Positions 8,568 through 17,776 of a DNA stretch of 64,000 bases are shown piece by piece. The position numbers and the translations under genes were made by a program. The DNA is from Deltaproteobacteria bacterium (lineage in GTDB: Bacteria > Myxococcota_A > Polyangia > GCA-2747355): the NCBI GenBank assembly GCA_020633415.1, contig JACKDQ010000005.1, forward strand, positions 124,001 to 188,000. Reading direction: 5' to 3'. Position 1 is the first letter of the stretch. The number at the start of each line of letters is the position of its first letter. The notes under the pieces are model-generated. The model was given only the letters and a program-made list of their open reading frames with translations, did no database searches and had not been told where the DNA came from.

Positions 8568-11500
8568 TTAGCCTAGTCGCTCGAGCAGACGCTCTACAGC
8601 GATCCGCTGTTCTTTGCCGCAGCTCGGTTGTTCGAGCAAGGCCCTTGCACTCTGAGCGGTTTGCTCGCGGGCGCCGGCCTTATCGAGCAATTGGACGAGC
8701 GGATCGCCGAGCAGCTCGCGCAGCGCAAGCGTGGCCATGTCGGTGACGATCAAGGGAGCGAACGCTGGGTCGGCGAGGACTTGCTCTGCGAGTTCAGTCG
8801 CACGCGCTACGCCGCGCCCACCGATCAGCGCCGACAAAGCGATGCGCAGGTGCCGATGGTCCGGAGGCGTGCGGTCGAGTGCGCCCTGATCAGCAAGTTC
8901 AGCGCCGATCTCTGCAACAGACGCGTGGTCCCCTTCTGCCCAGTAGTAGTCGACTAGTCGCCACAGCGTCGGCACGTGGTTTGGTGCGATATCGTAGGCG
9001 CGCAGCAGACAATCGATCGCCTCGGCCTCGCGCTGCAGATGTTTGGCAAGGATCTCCGCGCGGCGGTAGAGCATATCCGCCCGTTGGTCCGGATCGGGAA
9101 TGCGAAAGCTCAGCTGCTGGAGCGTGTCAACGGCGCTCTGCTGGTCGCTCATTTGCTCGTAGAGGTTGAGCAGCAGCTGAAGTGCTCGCGGACGGTCGGG
9201 ATCGAGGGCCAAGGCGCCCTTCAGATAGCGTTCGGCCTCCCGGAGATTCCCGTTTCGCGTGTAGAGCTCACCGAGCCGCTCACGTAGGTCGGCGAGCTCC
9301 AGCGGCTCGTCGAGCAATGTCACGCTGGCCAGCGTCTTGACGACAGCGAGTTCGGTGTCGATGTCATCTCGATAGACCGCCAATCGAGCGCGAGCCTCGA
9401 GCGCAAGCCGGTGGGTTGGGTCCGTACTGAGCGCCTGCTGGTAGCAGCGATCGGCGGTGCTGGTCGCGCCCAATGCCTCATAGATCACGCCACGACGATA
9501 GGCGATCGTCACGGTTTCGTTTCCGCCGCCCAATTCGGCCAAGCGGTTGTAGATCTCTCTCGCGCGATGCCAGTCTTGATGACGGTAGGCGGCGTCTGCC
9601 AGCGCCTCCAGCGCACTCTTGTTGTTTGGTGCCGAGTCCACGGCGCGCTGATAGACGTCGAGCGCCTCGGATGCCGGGCCTTGAAGCTGTTCGGTGATTC
9701 GCGCGGCCTCCAACAGCAGGTTGACGCGCTCAGTGGCGATGGTTGCCGTTGCGGCGCGCTGGTGTAGCGTGCGCAAGCGCCGTCGACTGACGTGGTCGCC
9801 ATCGGCGCTAGGGTGGGCCGACTGGTCGCGCAGCTGCGACAGCGTTGGTGTCTCGGGAGTCGGGTTCTGGTCGCGCGACGAAGTCGTAATGTTTGCGGTG
9901 TCGTCGTGCCAGCGTCCGTCTAAGCTGCCAGCATAGGTGGCGTTGGGGCGGCGCAGTCGCACGTTGCCCGCCGCCTGCTCCGCCGGTGCCGATTCCGAGG
10001 AGATCTCCCGAGAATTCGTCGGGTCTTCATCCCCGTGAGCAAAGCGCGGATTGGTCAACTCGGATTCGTGCCCGTCGTGCTGGTGTTCCGACCAAGCCGG
10101 CGCCTCTGGCGTCGCTTCGGCGAGGACCCGCGACAACGTTGGCTCCTCATCTTCGTGATGCACTGTGGCTTCAGCTGCGCTGAAGTTCCCCAAGGCTGGC
10201 TTGGCGTCCGCTATCGATTCCGTGTTGGTTTGCAGCGGTGTTAAGGGCGAAGTGCTGCGTGTGCTGCGACTCGACGAGCTGACTGGCACCGGTTCCTCGA
10301 CGTCGATGATCAGTGAGTCCTCCGACGTTTCCTCGAGGGTGAGCGAGGTACCGGTCTGAGCTTCTTGATGATCAGCGACACCAACGGTCGGTGTTTCGGC
10401 AGAGAGCATCGCCGCGTAGCGTTGCTCGGCGGCAGAATCGCCACGTAGCCGGGCGAGCTTTCGCGCGCGCTGCAGTGCACCGTGACGTTGGATTCCTGAC
10501 TCGGCCATTGCCACCAAAGCCTGCTCAGTACGCACCAAGTCGCCGAGTTGTAGGTTGAACTCCGCCAACAGTGGAAGCAGGCGCGGGTCGTCGGAGGCGA
10601 TTCGCGCCTGTTCCAACAGCTCGACCGCACGTTGGGGGTTGTTCAATCGCCGGCCGTACAACTGCGCGGCTTCGAGTAGAGCTTCGATGTCAGCGTGATC
10701 GGGTCCGCCGAGCGCCGCACGATGGGTCAGTACTTCGGCAAGTGTGGCTTCATCGCCTCGCTCACGCTCGAGTGCGATTAGCGCGTCCAACGCATAGGGC
10801 GACATCGGGTCGAGCTCGAGGGCGACCCGATAGGTCTGCTCAACGCTGGACGGCGGGTGCCCTGCGAGCCGCTGGTAGTGAGCACACTGGCAGAGAAACA
10901 GCGCTCGTAGCGGAGCACCGAATTCAGCCTCCTCGGCAGCAAGGCCCTGGAGCAACTTGATCAGTGCGCCAAGCTCGCCGTGATCAGCAAAGAGCTCACA
11001 GACGCGCTCGGCAGTGTGCTGAGGTGTTGGTGAGGTTACCGTGGCATCTCGCGCACATTCGCGCGCACGCGACAAATCACCCGTTTGCTTGAGCCAGTTC
11101 TCAGCGGCAGCCAACAGTCGCTCCGCGCGCGCATCGGGATCCTGTTGCCCTCGCGCGTTGCGCTCAAGCTCCTCGGACAGCGTCGAAAAATCGCCAACCT
11201 CACGCAATAGCTCTAGGCGCAAGTCCGCAGCGGCGTTGTCGTCGTTGGTGCGCTCGAGGACTTCGAGCGCGCGGGAGGGTTCTTTGTTTGCGCGATAGGC
11301 CAGGGCGAGAGCTCTTCTCTCCTCATCCGATGCGTCGTCTTGGTCAAGCGCGATCAGTGCTCTGCGACGATCATGGTCCGAGTCACTCAATGCGAGCAAC
11401 TGGCGCGCCGCAGCCGACCGTGTCGGTCCGATCGGCGATTGCTCGACAACTGTGGCGAGCGCCGCACAGGCATTGGCAGTTGTCCCATTTTCGATCAGCA

Positions 11501-14500
11501 GCTCGGCGAGACGAAGGTGGATCAACGTCGACTGGCGATCGTGCTTGGCGAGCTGGCTCAGTGCAGCGAGCTCCGCCTCCGCGCTACCGATCTGCTTTGC
11601 CGTCGAGGCCAGCGCTTGCAGTGACTCGACATCGAGACCCTCGGCGTTCGTCAAGGTGACCAAGACGATCGCTGCTTGGTCCTCGTCGCCGGCTCGGGAG
11701 AGCGCTTGAGCTAGCTTTACGGCGGTCGTGCACTGATCGGTAAGGCTGCCATAGCTCGCGCGCAGCAGGTCTAATAGTCCGGTTAGCACTGTCGCTTGTT
11801 CGGTCCACGCCTCTTGTCGCCCATAGGCGTCGGAGAGCAACTGGTGTGCTTGCTGGTTGCTCGGATCGAGCTCGAGCATCCGTTGACAGAGTGCGACGGT
11901 GTGTTGGTGGTTGCTGAGCGGACCGTCGATCAGTCGCAGCAGTTGGCGAATGGCAAACGCCTCGTCTTCGGTAGCGCTCGCGCGTTGGCGCAAGAGGTCG
12001 TACGCCATCGCTGCGCCTTGCCAGTTTTCGATCCGCTCGTTGACGTGGCCGGCCAGCCGCAGCAGTCCGGGAACGCGGTCACCAGCATCGATCGCACGCT
12101 GCAGTCGTTCGGCAGCCTTTTCGGGCTCTGAACGGCGCAGGAACAGCTCGGCTTGCCGCAGCCGCAGGCGCACCCGCGCATCAGCGTCTGTTTCGCATTC
12201 GACGCGGCGCTCGATTAGCCTGTCGAGCTCGTCTTGCCGGTCGTCGTCGTCAGCGAGCAACTCGAGCAATCCGTCGAGCACCACTGGCGCGTGAGGATCG
12301 CGCCGTAAGGCGGCTTCGAGGTGCTCGCGAGCTCGCTCGTGTTGACCGAGTCGAATCGCTACACGACCGGCTTCCGCGCGAATTGCTACTCGCTCTTCAC
12401 TCGATGTGTCGGGGTGGTGAAGCGTTTGCTCAAGTGTTGGCAGCAGCTCATCCCACCGCTGAGCGCCGCGCAGCAGCGCCGCGATCTCCTTGAGCACGGC
12501 GTAGGATTGGGCGTCACCGCTCTCCAGCGCGGCATAGGCCTGATGGGCACCTTCAACGTCTCCGGCGTCGGCGAGCATTCGAGCGCGGCGCAGCGTTAGC
12601 TCGTATCGCTCCTCGAGACTTTCGCAAACAGCGGCTCGCTCGGCGAGCAGGTCGATCAAATCGGTCATGCGCCGCTGGCGGCGGAACAGGCGCTCGAGCC
12701 GCTCAAAGGTCATGCTGTCGGCGGGCGCGGCCTTGCGTGCCGCTAAGAGATGTAGCTCTTCATCACGAGCGCGACCGCGGCCGGCGGCGATATTTGCGAG
12801 CTTGAGGTGGACTTCGACCATCAGTTGCGACAGCTCTTCCTCGGCAATGTCGTGAGGATCTCCATCGAGCACGCGCAATAGGCGCGCGAGGTGGTCTGCC
12901 GCGCGGTCTAGGTTGTTGCGGCTGTGTTCGTGACGGGCGATGGCCAGCAGCGCGGGAACATAGTCCGGATCGATCTCAAGCGCAGCGTTGAGTGTGCGGC
13001 GAGCTTCGTCGTGGCGCTCAAGGTCGAGAAGTAGTTGGCCAAGTCGCATCAGCAACGGTTTGCGCTTGGCGGGGACCTCCACCGATTGCAGCTTGCGTTG
13101 AAGTACGTCGGCGAGCCCATCGTGATTGTGCTGCTCGGTCCAAAGTCGCTCGAGGGTATCGAGTGCGATTTCGTTTCGCGTGTCGTAGTCCAGCGCGGCC
13201 CGCAGGCAGCGGATCGCATCGGTACGGCGCAATGTCCGCTCGAGCCAGATGTTTGCGGCGTCGGTCAGGGCCTTGGCGCGTTGGCGAATGTCGGCGGTGT
13301 CGTTGGCTGCGTCCTCGTTTGCGCGGGCCGCCGCAACGGGATCGCCTCGTCGCAGGTGGAGATCGATGATGCTTCGCCAGATTGCGTGGCGAGCGTCCGC
13401 GTTGGTTTCATCGTCAAGCGCCTGATGGTAGTAGTTGACCGCATCGCCGAGATGTCCCTGCGACGTCAGGCTGCTGGCGATTCGTAGCGCGGTCGCCGAG
13501 CGCTCGTTGCGGTGCTCTGGTCCGAGCTCGTCGGCCAGCAAGGAGAGCATCGTGCGCGCTTCGTTCCATTGGCCGCGCGCCTCATAGATGCGGGCAAGGT
13601 CGTCAAGCAGGCTGGTGTCGTGGGGATCGAGTTGGGTTGCGACGGTCAGTGCGCGGATCGCCGCGTCGCTGTCGCGATCCGCCGCGCGAGTCGCGGCCAA
13701 ACGCTGCATGTAGCGGGCGAGCTTCTTCTTGTCGATGTCGCCGACCTCACCGTCGAGCGCTTCGCTGAGGATGACCTCGAGCTGCTGAAGCGCGCGAACT
13801 TCACCGACGGGGTCCTGCATCGCCTTGCAGACATTGGACAGGTGCACCAGGCTAGTGATCTGCACCGATCCACTCGTCATGCGGGCGGCGTTGCGCAGCG
13901 ACTCGCGCGCGTCGTCGTGCATACCGAGGCGCTCCTCGATCAGCCCGAGATGGTGCCAGCCGTCTCCGTCGGTATCGCCGCGCTCATCAGCAAGCGCTAC
14001 ACGCCATGCCACGCGCGCGGCGGTGTAGTCCTGTTGTTGCTCGTGCAGCAGCGCCAACTCGCGGTGCACTTCCCAATTTTGCTCGGGCGCGTCGCGGACC
14101 GCCTCGCTCAAGGCTGCGACGGCATCGGCGATACGATGGCCGCCCGTGGCAGCCAGCAGCCGACCACGTTTGAGCAGCTTCGTCGCCCGCTGCGCTGGGT
14201 CCCCTGTGCTCGCTGCTTCGCGACTCAGCGCGCTGGCGATCGCGTCTGGATCTCCGCTCTCTTCGGCGATGCGAACGAGCAGGCGCAGGCTATCCGCATC
14301 GTTTGGCGCGTGTTTCAGGCCGTCTTCGAGCACCTGCGAAGCGCGTTCGATGTCGCAAAGTGCTTCCAGATAAAGCTGCGCCAATTGTCGATGGGTGGCG
14401 ACGCGCTGGTCGCGCGGGATGTCCTGACGTGCCAGCAGACGCTCTAGCGTCGCCGCAGCCTGGGCGGGTTGCTCCAGCGCGCTGTGGATCTCGGCGATGC

Positions 14501-16121
14501 GCAGCAGTATTTCGAGACTGCCCCCGGCCGTTTGTTCGGCGCGTTCGAGCTGACTAAGCGCCTTTTGGTGATCGCCGAGATGCTGCCAGAGCGTGGCGAT
14601 GCGGACGTGCAAGGCGACCTCGAGCTCGGGGCCACCCGTGCCGCTTCGCGCCAGGTCGAGCACACGCTCGAGCGCCGAAACCGCGCGGACCGGAAAGCCC
14701 GCGTCGATGCAAGCTTGAGCTAGGCCTTGCAGTGCTGGTTCGCAGCTGGGGTCATCCTTGAGCGCCAGTTCGTAGTGATCTCTCGCCCGCTCAGCGTCTT
14801 TTAGATGTGCGCGATAAAGCTCGCCCAAGGCGAGGTTGGCTTGGACGCGCTGGCTATCGTCGTCGGCAAGGGCCAGTTGCCTGCGGCGAAGCTCGACGAG
14901 GTCGTGCCAGGATTCGGTCTCAGCGTAGAGTTTGGCCGCCAATGACATCGCCGCCCGGTCGTCCGGCTGAACTTCCAACGCCCTTTTTATCTCAACGACC
15001 GCGGCATCCCGATCGCGCGCTACGAGCAACTGTGCGGCAGCCACACGCGCCAGGCACTGTTCACCGCTTCTCGCCCGCTCCGCTGCGCCCTCGGCGACTT
15101 GGATATAGCGCTCCGCAGCTTCAGCTTGGCGGTTGCGGCGCACCAAAACGTTGGCCTCCGCCAGCAATGCGGGGGGGAACCAGCCGAACTCGTGTTGCGC
15201 TTGCTCGCAGAGGTTGAGCACCTGCTGATCGTTTTGAGAGTCGACAACGAGCAGTTGCAGCAGGCGCTCGAGAACGAAGCGATCTCGCGGCCGCTCTTCG
15301 TGTGCGTGGCGGTAGGCGGCGGTCGCCTGCTCAAGATGTCCATCGAGCAGTAGTTGCTCGATGGCTCGGCAGCGGTCCTTGGCCTCCTCGACCTCGAGAT
15401 AGGGCGAGGGGACCGTTGGCCGGCGCGCCGTTACCCCGCGGCGGTCTCCCTGGTAGTAGCTGAGTTGTACGCCATCGCGTGCGACGCTCACCCCGGTCAG
15501 TCGCGCACCACGCTGTGGTAGCCGCCAGCCTTCGGCAGGAAGTGTGCCGAGTAGTGCAAGATAGAGCGGATCGACGAGCATGTCCGTGCAGCCAATCAAC
15601 TGCACTTCGTCGTCGGTCGTTGCGCTGCCGGCGATCGCAGCCAGCAGTGAGCCGGCGATGATCGGTGCCGGGATCGGTATCGCGCCAAACAGCAGCAGCT
15701 CCGATAGACCGATCCTCAGCCGTTCCCCTTCGGGCAGCAGAATTCCACGGAAGACAAAATCGCTGCCGCCAGGTCCGACGGAAACGTAGCCGCGAATCTC
15801 GAAGTGTCCCTCCGCAAAGGTCAGTTGCGCGTGACGATAGCCGCTGTCGCGAGCGTCAAGGCGCCGTCGCAGCCAACACTCGGCGATTTTTGCCGTGCAG
15901 GTGAGATCCGCACTGCGCAGCTTGCAGCGATGGTGTCGATATGCGCTGGCGTCGCTGCCGAGGTCGGGCAGCTGAAAGCCAGCCGGCGGCTCGAGTTCCA
16001 GCGCGCGCAAGAGTAGCGGCCCGGCGTCTTTGGGCTGGGCAAGCGTGATCAGAGGGCGCCCGTCAACGAAGCTGGTTTGCAGCGCTGTCGTTGGGCGCTC
16101 GCCGTCCTGGCCAAACGTCAT
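8568..16121 (-). CDS. Giant TPR-repeat protein, about 2,517 residues
   Basis: One uninterrupted frame of 7.5 kb. The first roughly 250 residues form a non-repeat domain of unknown fold (contains GGSDFVFRGILLPEGERL). The rest is dominated by degenerate TPR/HAT-like helical repeats of about 34 residues, recognisable by recurring ALEIDPDYVPALLAIA-like and ALALDPDRPRALQLL-like units. A hydrophilic Ser/Thr/Glu-rich linker with almost no helix signal interrupts them (roughly 9770-10390 on the genome). No signal peptide or membrane helix is obvious, so a cytoplasmic scaffold is inferred. ATG 16121 (MTFGQDGE) is preferred to the ATG at 16205, but neither has a clear ribosome binding site. The specific partners are unknown. 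Compare the TPR gene at 51721. Confidence 0.85.
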   Translation of the reverse strand: MTFGQDGERPTTALQTSFVDGRPLITLAQPKDAGPLLLRALELEPPAGFQLPDLGSDASAYRHHRCKLRSADLTCTAKIAECWLRRRLDARDSGYRHAQLTFAEGHFEIRGYVSVGPGGSDFVFRGILLPEGERLRIGLSELLLFGAIPIPAPIIAGSLLAAIAGSATTDDEVQLIGCTDMLVDPLYLALLGTLPAEGWRLPQRGARLTGVSVARDGVQLSYYQGDRRGVTARRPTVPSPYLEVEEAKDRCRAIEQLLLDGHLEQATAAYRHAHEERPRDRFVLERLLQLLVVDSQNDQQVLNLCEQAQHEFGWFPPALLAEANVLVRRNRQAEAAERYIQVAEGAAERARSGEQCLARVAAAQLLVARDRDAAVVEIKRALEVQPDDRAAMSLAAKLYAETESWHDLVELRRRQLALADDDSQRVQANLALGELYRAHLKDAERARDHYELALKDDPSCEPALQGLAQACIDAGFPVRAVSALERVLDLARSGTGGPELEVALHVRIATLWQHLGDHQKALSQLERAEQTAGGSLEILLRIAEIHSALEQPAQAAATLERLLARQDIPRDQRVATHRQLAQLYLEALCDIERASQVLEDGLKHAPNDADSLRLLVRIAEESGDPDAIASALSREAASTGDPAQRATKLLKRGRLLAATGGHRIADAVAALSEAVRDAPEQNWEVHRELALLHEQQQDYTAARVAWRVALADERGDTDGDGWHHLGLIEERLGMHDDARESLRNAARMTSGSVQITSLVHLSNVCKAMQDPVGEVRALQQLEVILSEALDGEVGDIDKKKLARYMQRLAATRAADRDSDAAIRALTVATQLDPHDTSLLDDLARIYEARGQWNEARTMLSLLADELGPEHRNERSATALRIASSLTSQGHLGDAVNYYHQALDDETNADARHAIWRSIIDLHLRRGDPVAAARANEDAANDTADIRQRAKALTDAANIWLERTLRRTDAIRCLRAALDYDTRNEIALDTLERLWTEQHNHDGLADVLQRKLQSVEVPAKRKPLLMRLGQLLLDLERHDEARRTLNAALEIDPDYVPALLAIARHEHSRNNLDRAADHLARLLRVLDGDPHDIAEEELSQLMVEVHLKLANIAAGRGRARDEELHLLAARKAAPADSMTFERLERLFRRQRRMTDLIDLLAERAAVCESLEERYELTLRRARMLADAGDVEGAHQAYAALESGDAQSYAVLKEIAALLRGAQRWDELLPTLEQTLHHPDTSSEERVAIRAEAGRVAIRLGQHERAREHLEAALRRDPHAPVVLDGLLELLADDDDRQDELDRLIERRVECETDADARVRLRLRQAELFLRRSEPEKAAERLQRAIDAGDRVPGLLRLAGHVNERIENWQGAAMAYDLLRQRASATEDEAFAIRQLLRLIDGPLSNHQHTVALCQRMLELDPSNQQAHQLLSDAYGRQEAWTEQATVLTGLLDLLRASYGSLTDQCTTAVKLAQALSRAGDEDQAAIVLVTLTNAEGLDVESLQALASTAKQIGSAEAELAALSQLAKHDRQSTLIHLRLAELLIENGTTANACAALATVVEQSPIGPTRSAAARQLLALSDSDHDRRRALIALDQDDASDEERRALALAYRANKEPSRALEVLERTNDDNAAADLRLELLREVGDFSTLSEELERNARGQQDPDARAERLLAAAENWLKQTGDLSRARECARDATVTSPTPQHTAERVCELFADHGELGALIKLLQGLAAEEAEFGAPLRALFLCQCAHYQRLAGHPPSSVEQTYRVALELDPMSPYALDALIALERERGDEATLAEVLTHRAALGGPDHADIEALLEAAQLYGRRLNNPQRAVELLEQARIASDDPRLLPLLAEFNLQLGDLVRTEQALVAMAESGIQRHGALQRARKLARLRGDSAAEQRYAAMLSAETPTVGVADHQEAQTGTSLTLEETSEDSLIIDVEEPVPVSSSSRSTRSTSPLTPLQTNTESIADAKPALGNFSAAEATVHHEDEEPTLSRVLAEATPEAPAWSEHQHDGHESELTNPRFAHGDEDPTNSREISSESAPAEQAAGNVRLRRPNATYAGSLDGRWHDDTANITTSSRDQNPTPETPTLSQLRDQSAHPSADGDHVSRRRLRTLHQRAATATIATERVNLLLEAARITEQLQGPASEALDVYQRAVDSAPNNKSALEALADAAYRHQDWHRAREIYNRLAELGGGNETVTIAYRRGVIYEALGATSTADRCYQQALSTDPTHRLALEARARLAVYRDDIDTELAVVKTLASVTLLDEPLELADLRERLGELYTRNGNLREAERYLKGALALDPDRPRALQLLLNLYEQMSDQQSAVDTLQQLSFRIPDPDQRADMLYRRAEILAKHLQREAEAIDCLLRAYDIAPNHVPTLWRLVDYYWAEGDHASVAEIGAELADQGALDRTPPDHRHLRIALSALIGGRGVARATELAEQVLADPAFAPLIVTDMATLALRELLGDPLVQLLDKAGAREQTAQSARALLEQPSCGKEQRIAVERLLERLG

Positions 16122-16438
16122 GTTGTTGCGAGGATACCATGCGCCCTTGGCCGAAGGCCACGGCGTTGCGGCGGGCCAGATCTGCGGAAAAAGAACGACG
16201 GCCAACTCGCGCTACGCGCTGGAAGACAGTCGTCGGCGCTAGCCTATTGCTCGACTGCTCTCAAGCGTGTACCGTCTTCGTCGGTCCGCTCGCTATTCGA
16301 TTCGGAGGGCGGGCCTTTATGTTGGTTAATGCAGGCATCGGTGGTAGATAGTCGGTAGGATATCGAGGTGTTGAGCCATTGAGCCGAAGGGCGCTCTTGT
16401 GTGCCCGATACCGCGAAGTAGCTTGGGAGATTTCGATC
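16122..16438. other. Divergent intergenic region
   Basis: About 317 nt between the starts of the giant TPR gene and the DUF6918-like gene. A weak + strand promoter-like pair (TTGGTT at 16322-16327, 17-nt spacer, TAGATA at 16345-16350) is the only regulatory signal noticed. No RNA gene or convincing small ORF was seen. Confidence 0.4.
16425..16430 (+). promoter_or_regulatory. Shine-Dalgarno site that sets the 16439 start
   Basis: GGGAGA with 8-nt spacing to GTG 16439. It decides the start of the following gene; the longer frame back to 16379 would add 20 residues without such a site. Confidence 0.65.
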
Positions 16439-16897
16439 GTGAAGGACTTAAGAATACTGACCCAAGATCCAGAAAAACGAGCGGTGCTCGTCGCGGATTG
16501 CGTGGCGCTAGTCGACGCTGAGGTCAAGTCGAAGAGCGGCTTGACTGGCGTGGCGGTTAAGACCTGCTACGGCCTGGTGAAGGCGATCAAGCCGAAGATA
16601 ATGGAAAACGCGATCGACGGTTTGCTCGACGACTTCACCGCGGTGTTGCAGCGTTACCACGAGCTGTTTCAGCAGGCCGGTTCGCCAGGAACGATGGAGA
16701 ACTTTCTTGCTGATCGCGCTGGCGACGTTTCGGAAGAACTGCTTCAAGTAACCGATGTGCGGGCGCGCAACAGCAGCAATCGCACGATCGTCAAGGCCTA
16801 CAACAAGCTTCGCCCCAAAGGTAAGCTGCACGTCGAGCAGGCCGTTCCCAATGTTGGCGCGTTGCTCGACCGCCACCGCGCAGAGCTCCCCGGCTAG
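16439..16897 (+). CDS. DUF6918-like small helical protein
   Basis: Product of 152 residues starting MKDLRILTQDPEKRAVLVAD. It lacks a signal peptide, membrane helix or enzyme motif and appears all-helical. The opening pattern (KDL..LL.DP.KR..VV.D...L...EV..KSGL.G) and the closing KLHVEQAVPNVGALLDRH agree with my memory of DUF6918, a family seen in actinobacteria and myxobacteria with no assigned function. That match is from recall and should be treated as tentative. The gene converges on the Fpg-like gene with a 22-nt gap that contains the short palindrome CTGTTAACAG. Confidence 0.7.
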   Translation: MKDLRILTQDPEKRAVLVADCVALVDAEVKSKSGLTGVAVKTCYGLVKAIKPKIMENAIDGLLDDFTAVLQRYHELFQQAGSPGTMENFLADRAGDVSEELLQVTDVRARNSSNRTIVKAYNKLRPKGKLHVEQAVPNVGALLDRHRAELPG

Positions 16898-16919
16898 CGC
16901 GTTCTCTGTTAACAGCCTG

Positions 16920-17768
16920 CTAGCGAGCCCGGTCGACCCGCCTCCAGTTCACGATCGCCGACTGCCTCCCGTCCGGTTGGCACTGCGGGCAGAAGAACGC
17001 GTCATAGCCGCGCACGCCGGCCTTGCGGATCGGGCTTTCACATCGCGGACAAGGCTGCTTGTGCCGTCCTCGGACCTTGAGAAAATCACGTACCTTGTCA
17101 TCGAGGGCAGGTCGTCGGCGAGCGATCTCGGCGATGGCGTCGCGGTGAACCTTGATAATCGCCTGGTGTAGGTCGAACAGTTGCTGTTCGCTCAGTGCGC
17201 GAACGAAAGTTTTCGGGTGGATGCGAGCTTCCCACAATACTTCGTCGGCGTAGGCATTGCCGATACAATCCAGTGCTGCCTTATCCATCAGGAACACGCG
17301 CACCTGGTCGCGCCGACCCTTGGCTAGCGACAAAAACAGCTCGACGTCGAACGCTGGAGCGAGGATGTCCGCGCCGACCTTTTCGAAGCCTGGAACGTCG
17401 CTCGTCTGAGCGCGCGGGACACGGTAGACCTTTCCCATCTGGCGTTGGTCGAGGTAGCGCAGACTGCGAGCATCGTCGAGTTCCCAGCGAACTGCGGTTG
17501 AGCGCTGCTGGCGCGTGCTCTGGGGGCTCAGCGAAAAGCGACCGGCAAGCATCGGCGAGATGATCAGCCAATGCTGATCAGAACATTCGAACACGACAAA
17601 GTTGCTGTGTCGTCGCACGGCATCGAAACGAAACGCGGGCGTCTGATCGAGGGCGACGCTTGAGCGCACGATCACTGGATTGCTGGTGATCGTCTGTTCG
17701 ACGGTGCGCCCAACGACCTCCTGGGTAAGCACTTCAACCCAATATGCCAGGTCGGGGCGCTCAGGCAT
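16920..17768 (-). CDS. Fpg/Nei-family DNA glycosylase, atypical
   Basis: Base-excision repair glycosylase/AP lyase family, cytoplasmic. The 282-residue product starts MPERPDLAYW, which puts the catalytic Pro2 and Glu3 in place once Met1 is removed. The helix-two-turn-helix region reads GNAYADEVLWEARIHP, near-canonical. The C-terminus has a zinc finger, CPRC then CPQC. Differences from standard Fpg are visible: the RRGKYL-type segment carrying the DNA-contacting Lys reads RRHSNF, and the finger loop containing Arg is two residues longer (VRGYDAFFCP). It is therefore safer to call it Fpg/Nei-like than MutM. The start is 8 nt after the stop of the PpiD-like gene on the same strand, so the two are probably co-transcribed. 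Confidence 0.85.
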   Translation of the reverse strand: MPERPDLAYWVEVLTQEVVGRTVEQTITSNPVIVRSSVALDQTPAFRFDAVRRHSNFVVFECSDQHWLIISPMLAGRFSLSPQSTRQQRSTAVRWELDDARSLRYLDQRQMGKVYRVPRAQTSDVPGFEKVGADILAPAFDVELFLSLAKGRRDQVRVFLMDKAALDCIGNAYADEVLWEARIHPKTFVRALSEQQLFDLHQAIIKVHRDAIAEIARRRPALDDKVRDFLKVRGRHKQPCPRCESPIRKAGVRGYDAFFCPQCQPDGRQSAIVNWRRVDRAR

Positions 17769-17776
17769 TGGCGCGC

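Noticed and set aside
13512..14447. Long + strand reading frame (311 codons)
   Set aside because: It lies antisense within the giant TPR gene, whose frame shows consistent TPR codons; GC-rich sequence commonly opens the opposite frame.
16907..16916. Palindrome CTGTTAACAG in a convergent gap
   Set aside because: Only 10 bp with no loop, so a poor terminator; expected by chance at this scale.
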